Shown here: positions 53,036-60,939 of the stretch, in pieces
Numbering within the stretch: the stretch's first letter is position 1
Layout of the letters: each line of letters begins with the position of its first letter
Assembly (NCBI GenBank): GCA_030054735.1
Contig: JASGVX010000110.1
Span: 1 to 60,939, forward strand
Origin: Methanobacteriota archaeon
GTDB taxonomy: Archaea > Halobacteriota > Methanosarcinia > Methanosarcinales > Methanosarcinaceae
DNA: 60,939 nt
Reading direction: 5' to 3'
The notes under the pieces: generated by a model
Seen by the model: the letters and a program-made list of their open reading frames with translations, nothing else
What the model was told of the DNA's origin: nothing
Database searches by the model: none
Program-made: the position numbers and the translations under genes

Positions 53036-53284
53036 ATGTTAAAAAGGACGAAGACAACTATTTCCTATTTCATATTAATGCTTGGCTGTATCTTAGGGGT
53101 TTTTTGTGTTGTCGCCACGCTCCCGCCGCTTATCTGTTATATAGATGTTGTTGTTGTCGTAATTGCTACACTCTATGTTCTTCGCGTCTCTCGCTGTACT
53201 TACTGCGGGAAATATAAGGTTGTAATTAATCCTTTCTCACACGAGTATTTTCACTGTAAAAACTGTGGAAGGAAGCAGTCTTAA
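53036..53284 (+). CDS. Small membrane protein with a C-terminal zinc ribbon
   Basis: 82 residues: two close membrane helices (ISYFILMLGCILGVFCVVATLPPLICY and DVVVVVIATLYVLRV) followed by a zinc ribbon, CTYC and CKNC. GGGAGAAAG RBS six bases before the ATG. Looks bacterial (Firmicutes) in style. Function unknown. A longer frame from 52997 exists but adds only an unsupported leader. Confidence 0.6.
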   Translation: MLKRTKTTISYFILMLGCILGVFCVVATLPPLICYIDVVVVVIATLYVLRVSRCTYCGKYKVVINPFSHEYFHCKNCGRKQS

Positions 53285-53305
53285 AACAAGAAAGGAAGGT
53301 TTGTC

Positions 53306-53365
53306 ATGAAAAAACATAGTTTATCAGGCTGTCTCATAACTACTTTCAATTCTACAATTGGGTAA
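53306..53365 (+). pseudogene. Truncated ORF cut by an IS end
   Basis: Good RBS (GGAAGGT) and ATG at 53306, reading MKKHSLS, then running into the IS-type end at 53325 and stopping after 19 residues. Evidently the 5' end of a third gene of the small acquired operon, interrupted by insertion. Confidence 0.5.
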
Positions 53366-53650
53366 TGCCCATTTCAATTTTTAATTCATTTCCAACAAGA
53401 AAAGGTAAATTATTCTCAATCAACACAGCGTATTTGCTATTCTCGCTTGGATTTCTCCTTTATTCCATCCTTTACTTCCTCCTCCCCCTATCTTTTTCAG
53501 CACATCTTTAAGTTTTTCCCTTCTCTTTTAATGAAATCTGCACATTTTCTTCAATATTTGAACATCCTTAATCTCTAACTCTTCTCAAGTTGTTTACAGG
53601 TAGGTTGTTCATTGGTAGAATTTTTTTGAGAATTGGAGCTACTAAATGCG
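53325..53650 (-). mobile_element. Decayed insertion-sequence remnant
   Basis: The left edge CAGGCTGTCTCATAACT matches the solo end at 2141. On the minus strand lies a broken transposase C-terminus (next feature). The right boundary is unclear; the last recognisable part is near 53650. Confidence 0.55.
53352..53520 (-). pseudogene. Frameshifted C-terminus of a transposase
   Basis: Minus-strand translation gives LKDVLKKIGGGGSKGWNKGEI then, after a stop and a frame change, ENNLPFLVGNELKIEMGITQL ending at TAG (53354-53352). This two-part pattern (helical ...IG..G..G..K.EI... then LVGNELKIEMGITQL) looks like the end of an IS transposase of the kind common in Methanosarcina. The N-terminal part is absent. 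Confidence 0.5.
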
Positions 53651-54015
53651 ATAAATTTATATATCCATACGTGCCATTATTCTTTGGTAAATCAAATTTA
53701 CTTGATTTGCCTGAAAAGTGCCATTTTTAAGTCTCTGTATTTCTGAAGACTCCTGTGAAGATTTGCCTTTGAACCTCCATTACATTTTTTACTTTTTTGT
53801 CTCCTTGAGTCAGTTCTCTCTTTTTCTTTTTTATCTCTTTGATTTCCGTATTCTGATGGGTAAATATCGAATATTTCCTGGGATATTTTCATTAGCAACC
53901 CAAAGTTTATTAGCGATACGATAATTATGCAGGAAACCCAACCTCTAGATATATGCATGAACATTTCCTGTTTTCATACCTTACTCTACAATTACGCTAA
54001 ACTCTGGTGAGAATC
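53651..54015. other. Upstream region of lysS
   Basis: AT-rich, with a TATA-like ATAAATTTATATATCC at about 53651-53666. A minus-strand frame (53698-53964) has no recognisable family and is probably not a gene. Confidence 0.4.
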
Positions 54016-55635
54016 ATGGCTGACACAATTCATTGGGCAGACGTCATAGCTGGAGACGTGTTAAATAAGAGTGACAAACACCTTGTTGCCACAGGAATCA
54101 CTCCCTCAGGACATATCCATATAGGCAATATGAGAGAGGTAGTGACTGCGGATGCTGCTTATCGAGCTCTTCTAGACAGGGGAGAAGATGCTCGTTTAAT
54201 CTATATTGCAGACAACTACGACCCTCTGCGCAAGGTTTACCCTTTTCTTCCTGAAACTTATGCTGAACATGTTGGAAAGCCTATTTCCGAAGTTCCCTGC
54301 CCATGCGGGGGATGTGCAAACTATGCCGAGCATTTTCTGAAACCTTTCCTTGAAGCTCTGAGGCGCCTGGGCATCAACCCTGATGTCTACAGGGCAGATG
54401 AAATGTACAGGGCAGGGATGTATACGGAAGCTATAAAAACCGCCCTTTCAAAAAGAGATGAGATTGCAAAGATCCTTGAAGAGGTTTCAGGAAAAACCGT
54501 GGCTGAAGATTGGAGTCCCTTCAATTCCCGCTGTAACAAATGCGGGAAAATCACAAGCACAAAGGTAACGGGGTTTGACCCGGAAGCCGAAACTGTTGAT
54601 TATGTCTGCTCCTGCGGGCACTCAGGGACAGTCCCTATGGCAGGAGGGGGCAAGCTTACCTGGAGAGTTGACTGGCCTGCCCGCTGGGCTGTGCTTGGAG
54701 TAACTGTTGAGCCTTTCGGAAAAGACCATGCTTCAAGAGGCGGCTCTTATGATACCGGAAAGCGGATAGTCCGGGAAATTTATGGGCACGAGCCCCCTTA
54801 TCCTGTAGTCTACGAGTGGATAATGCTTGGAAAGCAGGGGGCAATGTCTTCTTCCACGGGAATTGTTGTCTCTATTTCGGATATGCTTGAGGGGGTGCCT
54901 CCTGAAGTTCTTCGCTATCTTATCATACGCACAAAGCCTGAAAAGCATATTCAATTTGATCCAGGACAGCCTCTTCTCAACATAGTGGACGAATACGAGA
55001 GGCTCAGGGATAAGTTCCGGGATGATGCCCCGTCCCCTGAGGGCTTTGAAAAGAGAATTTATGAATTGTCCAGGGCTACCGGTATCTGCCACCCTGAAAT
55101 TCCTTTCAAGCAAATGGTGACTATTTTCCAGGTTGCCAGAGGAAATTTTGAGCAGATCCTGCAGATAGTGAAGCGCTCAGGCTTTTCAATTGAGGATGAA
55201 AAATGCATCTGGGAACTTGTGAATAATGTATCAAGATGGCTAGAACTCTATGCTCCTCCGTTTGCGAAATTTAGCGTAAAAGAAAAGGTACCCGTACAGG
55301 TGGCAACCCTTTCTGAACTCCAGAAAGCTTTCCTTGGGTCCTTTGCAGACCTTATCGAAGCAAAAGGCAAAATTAGCGGAGAAGAATATCATATGCTGGT
55401 TTATTCCGCAATAAATGAAGGTTCTGAGCTGAACCGCTTGATCAGAGAAAAATTAAATATGCAGTCTCCGCAGATAGGCCCTAAAGACCTTTTCAAAGCA
55501 ATCTATATCTCAATTCTCGGGCAGAGATCGGGACCTAAAGCTGGCTGGTTCTTATCTTCTTTTGAAGAGGACTTCCTGATAACCCGTTTCAGGGAAGCTT
55601 CAACATACAGCCCTGAGAAGCTAAAGGTGGGTTAG
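54016..55635 (+). CDS. lysS: Lysyl-tRNA synthetase, class I
   Basis: 539 residues of the class I LysRS found in archaea and some bacteria. HIGH-like motif [10 protein letters not shown] near residue 30, zinc-binding CPCGGC and CNKCGK...CSCG, and a KMSKS-like GAMSSSTGI. The C-terminal anticodon-binding domain is complete. ATG 54016 is preferred: GGTGAG lies four bases upstream, while the GTG at 54007 overlaps it. Methanosarcina species are known to have both class I and class II LysRS; only class I is in this window. Confidence 0.94.
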   Translation: MADTIHWADVIAGDVLNKSDKHLVATGITPSGHIHIGNMREVVTADAAYRALLDRGEDARLIYIADNYDPLRKVYPFLPETYAEHVGKPISEVPCPCGGCANYAEHFLKPFLEALRRLGINPDVYRADEMYRAGMYTEAIKTALSKRDEIAKILEEVSGKTVAEDWSPFNSRCNKCGKITSTKVTGFDPEAETVDYVCSCGHSGTVPMAGGGKLTWRVDWPARWAVLGVTVEPFGKDHASRGGSYDTGKRIVREIYGHEPPYPVVYEWIMLGKQGAMSSSTGIVVSISDMLEGVPPEVLRYLIIRTKPEKHIQFDPGQPLLNIVDEYERLRDKFRDDAPSPEGFEKRIYELSRATGICHPEIPFKQMVTIFQVARGNFEQILQIVKRSGFSIEDEKCIWELVNNVSRWLELYAPPFAKFSVKEKVPVQVATLSELQKAFLGSFADLIEAKGKISGEEYHMLVYSAINEGSELNRLIREKLNMQSPQIGPKDLFKAIYISILGQRSGPKAGWFLSSFEEDFLITRFREASTYSPEKLKVG

Positions 55636-55646
55636 AAATAAGGGAG

Positions 55647-56303
55647 ATGGATAGGTCAATGGAAGTTTCTTCAAAAACGCACTTTCTTGCCTGGGATAAG
55701 GAATATTCCCATATCAAATGGGGAGGCCCTGCATCTATAAGGAGCCTTCAGGCTTACCTTGCCCCGGGTCTGAGAATTCTTGATGCAGGCTCAGGGAACG
55801 GGAGGTACCTTGGAGAGCTTTCAAAGCATTACGATGTTATTGGGGTTGATGTTTCTTTAACGGCTCTTTACAGTTCCCGCGCACAGCTTGCAAGAAGCCA
55901 CAGGTTTGCAGAACACGTTGGGGCAAGTGTGCATACCCTTCCTTTCAAATCCGGGTCATTTGACGGAACAATCTGTTATGGGGTACTCCAACATCTTTTT
56001 AAAGGAGAGCGGGAAGCTGCTGTCAGGGAGTTCTCCCGTCTGCTCAACAGCGGCGGTTTTATTTTTTTTGAGGCTTTCGGCTGTGAGGATATGCGCTGTG
56101 GAGGAGAACCTTCAAACCCGTTTGAAGAAAAAACATTTTCCCGGCAAAACGGTATAATTTACCATTATTTTACCGAAGAAGAGGTAAAAGAACTTTTCTG
56201 CGGATTTAAAACCCTTGAACTGGAAAACATAATAAAAGAGAAAACTTTTAGAGGAAAATCTTATCTACGGCATATGGTCAGGGGAGTTTTCCGGAAACTT
56301 TGA
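55647..56303 (+). CDS. Class I SAM-dependent methyltransferase
   Basis: 218 residues. Motif I is ILDAGSGNGRYLGELSKHYDVIGVD, post-I GVLQHLFKGEREAAVREFSRLLNSGG and a C-terminal RGKSYLRHMVRGVFRKL basic tail. The WGGPASIRSLQ segment before motif I and the overall size are like Trm9/AlkBH8-type or UbiE-type enzymes, but no diagnostic motif is present. It starts 11 bases after lysS, so co-transcription with the tRNA synthetase is likely and a tRNA or translation-related substrate is possible. Confidence 0.75.
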   Translation: MDRSMEVSSKTHFLAWDKEYSHIKWGGPASIRSLQAYLAPGLRILDAGSGNGRYLGELSKHYDVIGVDVSLTALYSSRAQLARSHRFAEHVGASVHTLPFKSGSFDGTICYGVLQHLFKGEREAAVREFSRLLNSGGFIFFEAFGCEDMRCGGEPSNPFEEKTFSRQNGIIYHYFTEEEVKELFCGFKTLELENIIKEKTFRGKSYLRHMVRGVFRKL

Positions 56304-56389
56304 TTTTAATTTCGATTTTTTTCTGAACCTTTTAGCTCCCTTCTTCTGCCCTTTCAGATCCTCTACACGATTTTATTAATTTTTTATTT

Positions 56390-56647
56390 TCATATAAAGG
56401 CTATCTTAAGGTAATTGAGCGCGATTATCACAAGGGCTCCAAAAAATCCTCCGATTGCACAGACCAGGACTGCTAGCCAGGTGATTGCTATTTCAAGTCC
56501 CAGCAAAAACTTTGCTACGATCAGGGTTAAAACCCCAAGGACTGCATTTACTGCAAGGCTGGTGGCAGTCTTGAGTACCTTATACAGCACAAATGCTGCT
56601 ATAGCTGCCAGAATCAATACTAAGATTTCGGTAAATTCAACTACCAT
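56390..56647 (-). CDS. BofA-family small membrane protein
   Basis: 85 residues with two or three hydrophobic segments (FTEILVLILAAIAAFVLYKVLK, AVNAVLGVLTLIVAKFLLGLEIAITWLAVLVCAIGGFFGALVIIAL). The NAVLG..TL...... WLAVLVCAIGGFFGALVIIALNYL layout matches the BofA (pro-sigma-K processing inhibitor) family, found in archaea without sporulation. The role in archaea is unknown; membrane protease inhibition is a guess from the bacterial member. Confidence 0.75.
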   Translation of the reverse strand: MVVEFTEILVLILAAIAAFVLYKVLKTATSLAVNAVLGVLTLIVAKFLLGLEIAITWLAVLVCAIGGFFGALVIIALNYLKIAFI

Positions 56648-56799
56648 AAATTATACATAGGGTTCAAATTATTTATATTTATCATTGTGTTTTATGAAAC
56701 AGTCATGACATTTTAAAAATTTATATCAAATGTGCTTGAAAATAGCTTCTGACCTTTTTTTATTTAAGGAGAAAACGCCATTTTAAAGCGCTTTTTTCC

Positions 56800-57249
56800 T
56801 CAAAGAGCCAGGACGTATTCAACAATAATTTCTTTAAGTGCTGCCCTGTTTGAATAAGTCCTTAGCTCAATCAAGGGATCAGGGTTCCCAAGCAGCATTG
56901 CAGAAACTACCGCATCAGGTCTCTGAAGGCAGAGAACCGGGATTTTCCGGGAAAGCGCCCTGCATATTTCATAGCCCACGCCCGTGGACGGTACTGTCAG
57001 CTCTGCAATAAGTGCATCGCTTTTTGCAAGCAGACCCATATCCCTATCATAAATCTCCTGTTCAGTCATTTTTGATTCTTTTTCTTCAAGCTCAGGGTCT
57101 GCAACATGCCAGCTGAGCACTTCCGCTCCTGCTTCTCCAAGGGCGCCGTAGATAAACCGGTATGTCTCAACTAACTGTCTTCCTCCCCGGATTGAACCCG
57201 AAAGGAAAACTTTCGGTTTTTTCTGTCCAGGAAATATGCTTTTTTCCAT
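56800..57249 (-). CDS. Nucleoside 2-deoxyribosyltransferase / DNPH1-like protein
   Basis: 149 residues. The Rossmann-like fold shows [25 protein letters not shown], a central [37 protein letters not shown] containing the catalytic glutamate (in VGYEICRA), and a hydrophobic end strand. Members hydrolyse or transfer the N-glycosidic bond of deoxynucleoside monophosphates. Neighbour of the U32 gene (23 bases upstream of its end) on the same strand. Confidence 0.85.
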   Translation of the reverse strand: MEKSIFPGQKKPKVFLSGSIRGGRQLVETYRFIYGALGEAGAEVLSWHVADPELEEKESKMTEQEIYDRDMGLLAKSDALIAELTVPSTGVGYEICRALSRKIPVLCLQRPDAVVSAMLLGNPDPLIELRTYSNRAALKEIIVEYVLAL

Positions 57250-57272
57250 TCCTTTTTTCCTCCTTAAACCCC

Positions 57273-59885
57273 TTACTGCACACCCCTGAAGTAATGCCCT
57301 GTGGTAAACCCCTTCCCAAGTTCACATTTTTCCTTTGCCCTGCCTCCGGGCTTATAATATGCGTCAATAGCTTTCCTGTATTTTTCCGTAATTCTTTTGA
57401 TTTCTTCTGCACCGTCCATTCCCAGTGTCTCAATCCTCAGGCTTGAAACCCCGCTTTCGATAAGTGAAGGGACATATTCAAGCATGCAGAGGGACCTTGA
57501 GTTCAGGAGATGAGTCCTGCACTGGTAGTCCATTAACAGGGGGAACTCGTAATTCTTCTCATCAACCAGCTTAAAGTTTCCTGAACTACAGGGAGCACTG
57601 CACTGTTTTCCCCCTTTCCCGAGAATCCCGCCTGCAAGGCAGTGTTCGGACTCCATAAGTTCGAGGCGGCCGTGCACTATGCATTCTGCGGGCCCGTAAG
57701 AAGCTAGTTCTTTGAGCTCTTTAAGCGTCAATTCTGGAGAAAGGACAGCTATTTCTGCTCCATTTTCCAGAATGAGGGCAAGGGTATAACCGTTATAGAT
57801 ATTCAGGGGACTGTCTGCAATACAAGGCATCCCTTTTTCTTTTGCGAGCTTAAATGTCCCCAGGTTTGAAACAAGGACTCCGTCAGCTCCGAATTTTTCT
57901 GCACGCAAAAGAATTTCTTCCACATGTTTGATCTCTGAGTCCTTAATTATTTTCGGGGTATTGAAGTATATTTTCTTCCCTTCAGCTTTTGTTTTCAGAG
58001 CAGCGCTTTCAAAAACAGAATCAAGGCCCCTGCCAGAAATTTCCTCTCCATTGAAGCTTCTCTCTTTTTCATCTGTCTTTGGCTTTCTAAAAAGCCCTTC
58101 TCCAAAATAAACACAGTCTGCCCCGCCTGCAAGAGCTCCTTCAAGCCCTTCAAGAGAATATACGGAAAGCGAAAGTAAGGGGTTTTCTGGAAGGTTCTGC
58201 GGTTTTACTTCATCCGTAATTTCATCCGTATTTCCTTTTTCCTCAAATCCTCTTGTCTTTCCAGTTTCCTTTATTTCTTCTGCCTTTTTTTCTCCGGTTA
58301 GAGGGAACTGCAAATTCTCAAGAGGCTCCCGCTTCCACTTTGATATGCGCAGCTTTTCAAGTTGAGATACTGCTTTTGTCCTCAGGTCATTCAGCTGCCC
58401 TACGGGAATGAAGATATCCCCTTCCGTAATTATCTTAAGTTCAGATGCCTCAAAAAGAGTCTTTCCAAGCTTTGTGAGTTGTTTTTCTATCTGAGCCTTT
58501 GAGGTTGGTAGCTTCTCTGCCTTTTCTACAAGATATTCGGATTCAACGGTCACCAGATTTGAATCGCTGTCTTTTACTTCTAATCTTGCAGGTTTCCCTG
58601 GAATAATGCTTGCTGTAAGTGATATCAGGATCTTTGTCTTCAAGGCTCCTGATTCGCTTTCTTTTTTAAGGGAATCCATGAGCTTCTTATCATGTGTCCT
58701 GTAAACCGTGCTCCCTGATGCTGTCCTTGAGTCAAAGGGAATTTCTACGATTTCACCTTTTCCTGCGCTGTATACCGGACCTTTTTCAGTATACATCGAA
58801 GATATTATTTTTCCTTTATCTTCAGGCAGGGCCTCGGCGTTTTCGACCATTATTCCATCTCCCAGGCGGAGGGAGTTTGAGAGTTTTACACGAAGCTGTT
58901 TTTTGCGCCTGTCATAACTTATTACCGTGCCTGCGGGAACTCCACGGTTATGCGGGTTTTCCCGGCTCATAAGTTTTCCGTGCGGATTTTCAAAAAAGTA
59001 ACCCGAGGTAAAGCCGCGGTTAAAAAGCTGAGTAAGGGTTTCCTCTTCTTCTTTGGAAACCGAGTATCTGGCAGGGTCTTTCATGTATCTGTCAATAAGG
59101 CGGCGGTAGATCCTGACAACTCCTGCAACGTATTCCGGCCTTTTCATCCTGCCTTCAATTTTGAATGACTCGACTCCGGCTTCTATAATGCTTCCGAGGC
59201 ATGAGGTTGTGTTAAGGTCTTTCGGGCTCAGAAGATAACTGCCGCTTGTTTTGACCTGTTTTCCTTCGCAATACAGCCTGTACTTTTTCCGGCACGGCTG
59301 GGCGCAGTATCCCCTGTTTCCGCTCCGTCCTCCTATCAGGCTGCTCAGGAGGCACTGCCCAGAATATGAAATACAGAGAGCTCCATGTATGAAAACCTCG
59401 GTCTCTACGGTATTTCTTTCTTTTATCTTTCTTATGTCTTCGAGTGAAACTTCCCGTGAGAGTACTGCTCTTTCGATCCCGAGCTCTTTTACAAACCTGA
59501 CTCCCTCACTGTTGTGCAGGGTCATCTGCGTGCTTGCATGCAGGAGAAGGTCAGGCAAGTATTTTCTGGAAAGGGAGATAAGCCCGAGATCCTGAATGAT
59601 GATTGCGTCTACTCCCATATCTCTCAGTCGGGAGAGCAGAATAAAGGCACTTTCCATTTCTCCTTCCTTGAGCAGGGTATTTACTGTTACATATATCTTC
59701 ACGCCTCTTAAATGGGCGTAGTCAATAGCTTTTTCAAGCTCTTCTTCTGAGAAATTGGATGCATATCCCCGGGCACTGAAAGCCCTGGCTCCGAGGTATA
59801 CAGCATCGGCTCCGTTTTCTACAGCTGCTATAAGAGCTTCCATGCCGCCGGCTGGAGCCAGAAGTTCAGGTTTTGCAGGCTTCAT
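57273..59885 (-). CDS. Double U32-family protein (peptidase U32-like, iron-sulfur type)
   Basis: 870 residues. The N-terminal barrel ([34 protein letters not shown]) includes the U32 signature [16 protein letters not shown] and four cysteines, C171, C178, C194 and C198, the cluster ligands of iron-sulfur U32 proteins. Residues ~330-540 resemble the DUF3656-type middle domain. The C-terminal third is a second, diverged U32 barrel: [29 protein letters not shown] and [15 protein letters not shown] with CSAPC. Bacterial relatives carry out oxygen-independent hydroxylation of RNA or ubiquinone; the archaeal substrate is unknown. Downstream of its stop lies the DNPH1-like gene. Confidence 0.88.
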   Translation of the reverse strand: MKPAKPELLAPAGGMEALIAAVENGADAVYLGARAFSARGYASNFSEEELEKAIDYAHLRGVKIYVTVNTLLKEGEMESAFILLSRLRDMGVDAIIIQDLGLISLSRKYLPDLLLHASTQMTLHNSEGVRFVKELGIERAVLSREVSLEDIRKIKERNTVETEVFIHGALCISYSGQCLLSSLIGGRSGNRGYCAQPCRKKYRLYCEGKQVKTSGSYLLSPKDLNTTSCLGSIIEAGVESFKIEGRMKRPEYVAGVVRIYRRLIDRYMKDPARYSVSKEEEETLTQLFNRGFTSGYFFENPHGKLMSRENPHNRGVPAGTVISYDRRKKQLRVKLSNSLRLGDGIMVENAEALPEDKGKIISSMYTEKGPVYSAGKGEIVEIPFDSRTASGSTVYRTHDKKLMDSLKKESESGALKTKILISLTASIIPGKPARLEVKDSDSNLVTVESEYLVEKAEKLPTSKAQIEKQLTKLGKTLFEASELKIITEGDIFIPVGQLNDLRTKAVSQLEKLRISKWKREPLENLQFPLTGEKKAEEIKETGKTRGFEEKGNTDEITDEVKPQNLPENPLLSLSVYSLEGLEGALAGGADCVYFGEGLFRKPKTDEKERSFNGEEISGRGLDSVFESAALKTKAEGKKIYFNTPKIIKDSEIKHVEEILLRAEKFGADGVLVSNLGTFKLAKEKGMPCIADSPLNIYNGYTLALILENGAEIAVLSPELTLKELKELASYGPAECIVHGRLELMESEHCLAGGILGKGGKQCSAPCSSGNFKLVDEKNYEFPLLMDYQCRTHLLNSRSLCMLEYVPSLIESGVSSLRIETLGMDGAEEIKRITEKYRKAIDAYYKPGGRAKEKCELGKGFTTGHYFRGVQ

Positions 59886-60003
59886 CAGATGGGATTACAG
59901 AACCTGCTCTTTATTAAGCTTTGGCATCCTTACCCTTTTCGGGAAACCTTAACGTAAAATCAATATTTGTGGATTTTCACTAATGAATTAACAAATTAAA
60001 TGT

Positions 60004-60165
60004 AACCTAAGTTCCGCCTTTTTAAGCGCATAGTTTCTCCTGATATCCTATTATGTGCTTAAACTTAAGCGCATAAATATTAAGTTCTAATTTAAAATAA
60101 CAATCATCTGACATAGTAGATTAGTGAAATTAGATTTATGCGCTTAAAGTTTGAGAACTCAGGTT
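60004..60165. mobile_element. 162-bp inverted-repeat element (family M3)
   Basis: Left end AACCTAAGTTC...TTTAAGCGCATA is an imperfect inverted repeat of the right end TATGCGCTTAAAG...GAACTCAGGTT (about 28 bases, some mismatches). A partial relative is at 2008-2034. No coding sequence. Confidence 0.65.
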
Positions 60166-60177
60166 CATAATTTTTTT

Positions 60178-60386
60178 CGCTACCGTTTTTCTGAATAAGG
60201 CCATGTTTACCCAAACGTATGTTTTTGATATTTTCCAAAATTTGTGACTTTTCTCCTTCATTTAAAACTTCCAGAATCCATTTTCCTAAGCTTCAGTTGA
60301 GATAATACTGCAAATTTCAGGATACTTCTCAAAAAAGAATAGCAGAAAAGATGTTATTTTTTTGAAGATATCTGCGGAAGTTAGGG
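60178..60386 (+). repeat. Dispersed ~210-bp repeat R1, diverged copy
   Basis: Begins TTCGCTACCGTTTTTCTGAATA and ends ATATCTGCGGAAG. Landmark order matches the copies at 111-441 and 51641-51850, with more substitutions. It follows the M3 element by about 12 bases. Confidence 0.65.
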
Positions 60387-60652
60387 TATAAGTTTCACTT
60401 AATAATTTTGATCACAAGTTATATATCTCAGTTAAACAGTATAAAATATTGTGGAAAGTGTCGTATTAATAAATACAATAAATCTGTGATTAAATATTCA
60501 GTTTGGAGGGAAATGGGATAGAATTAATAGATGTTTATTTTGGGCTTTATTTTTAAAAATTAATTTTATAAATTTATCAGTATTGAACAAATTTAAAAAA
60601 GTCCAATTTGGACTGGGGATTAAAATATTAGTATTTGTCTGGTTTGGGCTAA

Positions 60653-60730
60653 TGTTGCGTCAATCCTCAAGGATTAAGAAATCCGAATAATGTAATCGAC
60701 TAAATGCGACATTTTAGTGCTGGCGCAACA
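60653..60730 (-). mobile_element. 78-bp MITE-like element (family M2), reverse orientation
   Basis: TGTTGCGTCA at the left and TGGCGCAACA at the right are imperfect inverted repeats. The interior reads as the reverse complement of the mtr-flanking copies: TCAAGGATT, GTAATCGACTAAATGCGACAT and so on. It shares the terminal GTCA motif but has TGTTG ends, so it may be a subfamily. Confidence 0.75.
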
Positions 60731-60838
60731 CTGGCTTCTTTCAGACAATTCTAATTTTTTAGTTCACCTCTAAAATATGATCTGAAATGCAGATCAAATT
60801 TTTGGGGAAGATAAACTGTAAAATTTGGAAGTGAAAAA

Positions 60839-60939
60839 ATGAGAAAGAATAGTACAGACCTTGCGAGAAAGATAAAAGAACTGCTGACTATGACAGCGGA
60901 CCGGTTCAATACCAAACTGGGGACTAGATTGAAAAATAA
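60839..60939 (+). CDS. Partial ORF at the window edge, unknown
   Basis: ATG at 60839 with GGAAGTGA five to twelve bases upstream. The translation MRKNSTDLARKIKELLTMTA... stays open to the last base (33 codons) and is basic and helical. Too short for identification, and the 3' end lies outside the window. Confidence 0.4.
   Translation, partial: MRKNSTDLARKIKELLTMTADRFNTKLGTRLKN

Larger units (their letters stand above)
59886..60838. other. Gene-free repeat-rich region at the right end
   Basis: Between the U32 gene and a partial ORF at the window edge. Holds the 60004-60165 inverted-repeat element, an R1 copy, an M2 element and AT-rich sequence in between. No gene seen on either strand. Confidence 0.6.

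Noticed and set aside
53698-53964. 88-codon minus-strand ORF upstream of lysS
   Set aside because: Basic low-complexity translation without a family and without RBS, in an area of IS decay; treated as non-coding.

Overview
The window is a stretch of a Methanosarcina-type archaeal chromosome. The strongest marker is a complete mtrEDCBAFGH operon (32975-37918) for the sodium-pumping methyl-tetrahydrosarcinapterin:coenzyme M methyltransferase. Archaeal core genes surround it: SRP19, RNase P subunit Rnp4, PurP, class I lysyl-tRNA synthetase, RtcB with archease, and an archaeal mevalonate gene cluster. Promoters have TATA boxes, intergenic regions are long and AT-rich, and there are many decayed insertion sequences and MITE-like repeats, as is usual in this genus.

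Layout. 1-2400 is a repeat-rich, gene-poor end with one secreted protein and a MITE nested inside an older repeat. 2427-7431 holds a CYTH protein, the DUF35/thiolase/HMG-CoA synthase cluster with its XRE-type regulator, and a divergent Cas4-like protein whose nuclease residues look lost. 8066-11368 holds a small membrane protein, PurP, a membrane-tethered winged-helix regulator and TruA. 12210-18975 is a seven-gene unit: a complete Nik/Dpp/Opp-type ABC importer bracketed by two paralogous SAM methyltransferases. 19094-23017 holds a pilin-like protein, a lipoprotein, SRP19, Rnp4 and a TrmB-family regulator. The regulator is divergent from an RND exporter followed by two related surface proteins (23371-27930). 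28055-32078 holds a ModE-type regulator, a sodium/solute symporter and a TIM-barrel isomerase-like protein.

32079-38700 is the mtr operon in a long non-coding setting. Two same-orientation copies of an ~80-bp inverted-repeat element flank it, and a candidate structured RNA with a long-range helix lies downstream (38293-38600). 39081-49768 holds a ribbon-helix-helix protein, RtcB/archease, a CDP-alcohol phosphatidyltransferase, a class II aldolase, tRNA-Thr, a ThiF/MoeB-like protein, IS200/IS605 debris and a RavA/ViaA-type AAA+/VWA pair whose VWA partner has a six-copy 9-residue repeat. 50189-53650 holds a surface protein and a small block that looks acquired from Firmicutes (PepSY lipoprotein, an open frame without a start, a zinc-ribbon membrane protein and a truncated ORF) ending in a decayed transposase. 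54016-59885 holds LysS, a methyltransferase, a BofA-like protein, a nucleoside-deoxyribosyltransferase-like protein and a double U32 protein. The right end (60000-60939) is again repeat-rich, with the start of one truncated ORF.

Functional groupings: mevalonate entry (thiolase, HMG-CoA synthase and DUF35, with a possible self-regulating XRE factor); energy metabolism (mtr); RNA repair and tRNA splicing (RtcB/archease); metal or peptide uptake coupled to methyl transfer (12210-18975); TrmB-controlled export (22247-27930). Function calls come from reading motifs and overall sequence by eye; no database search was run.
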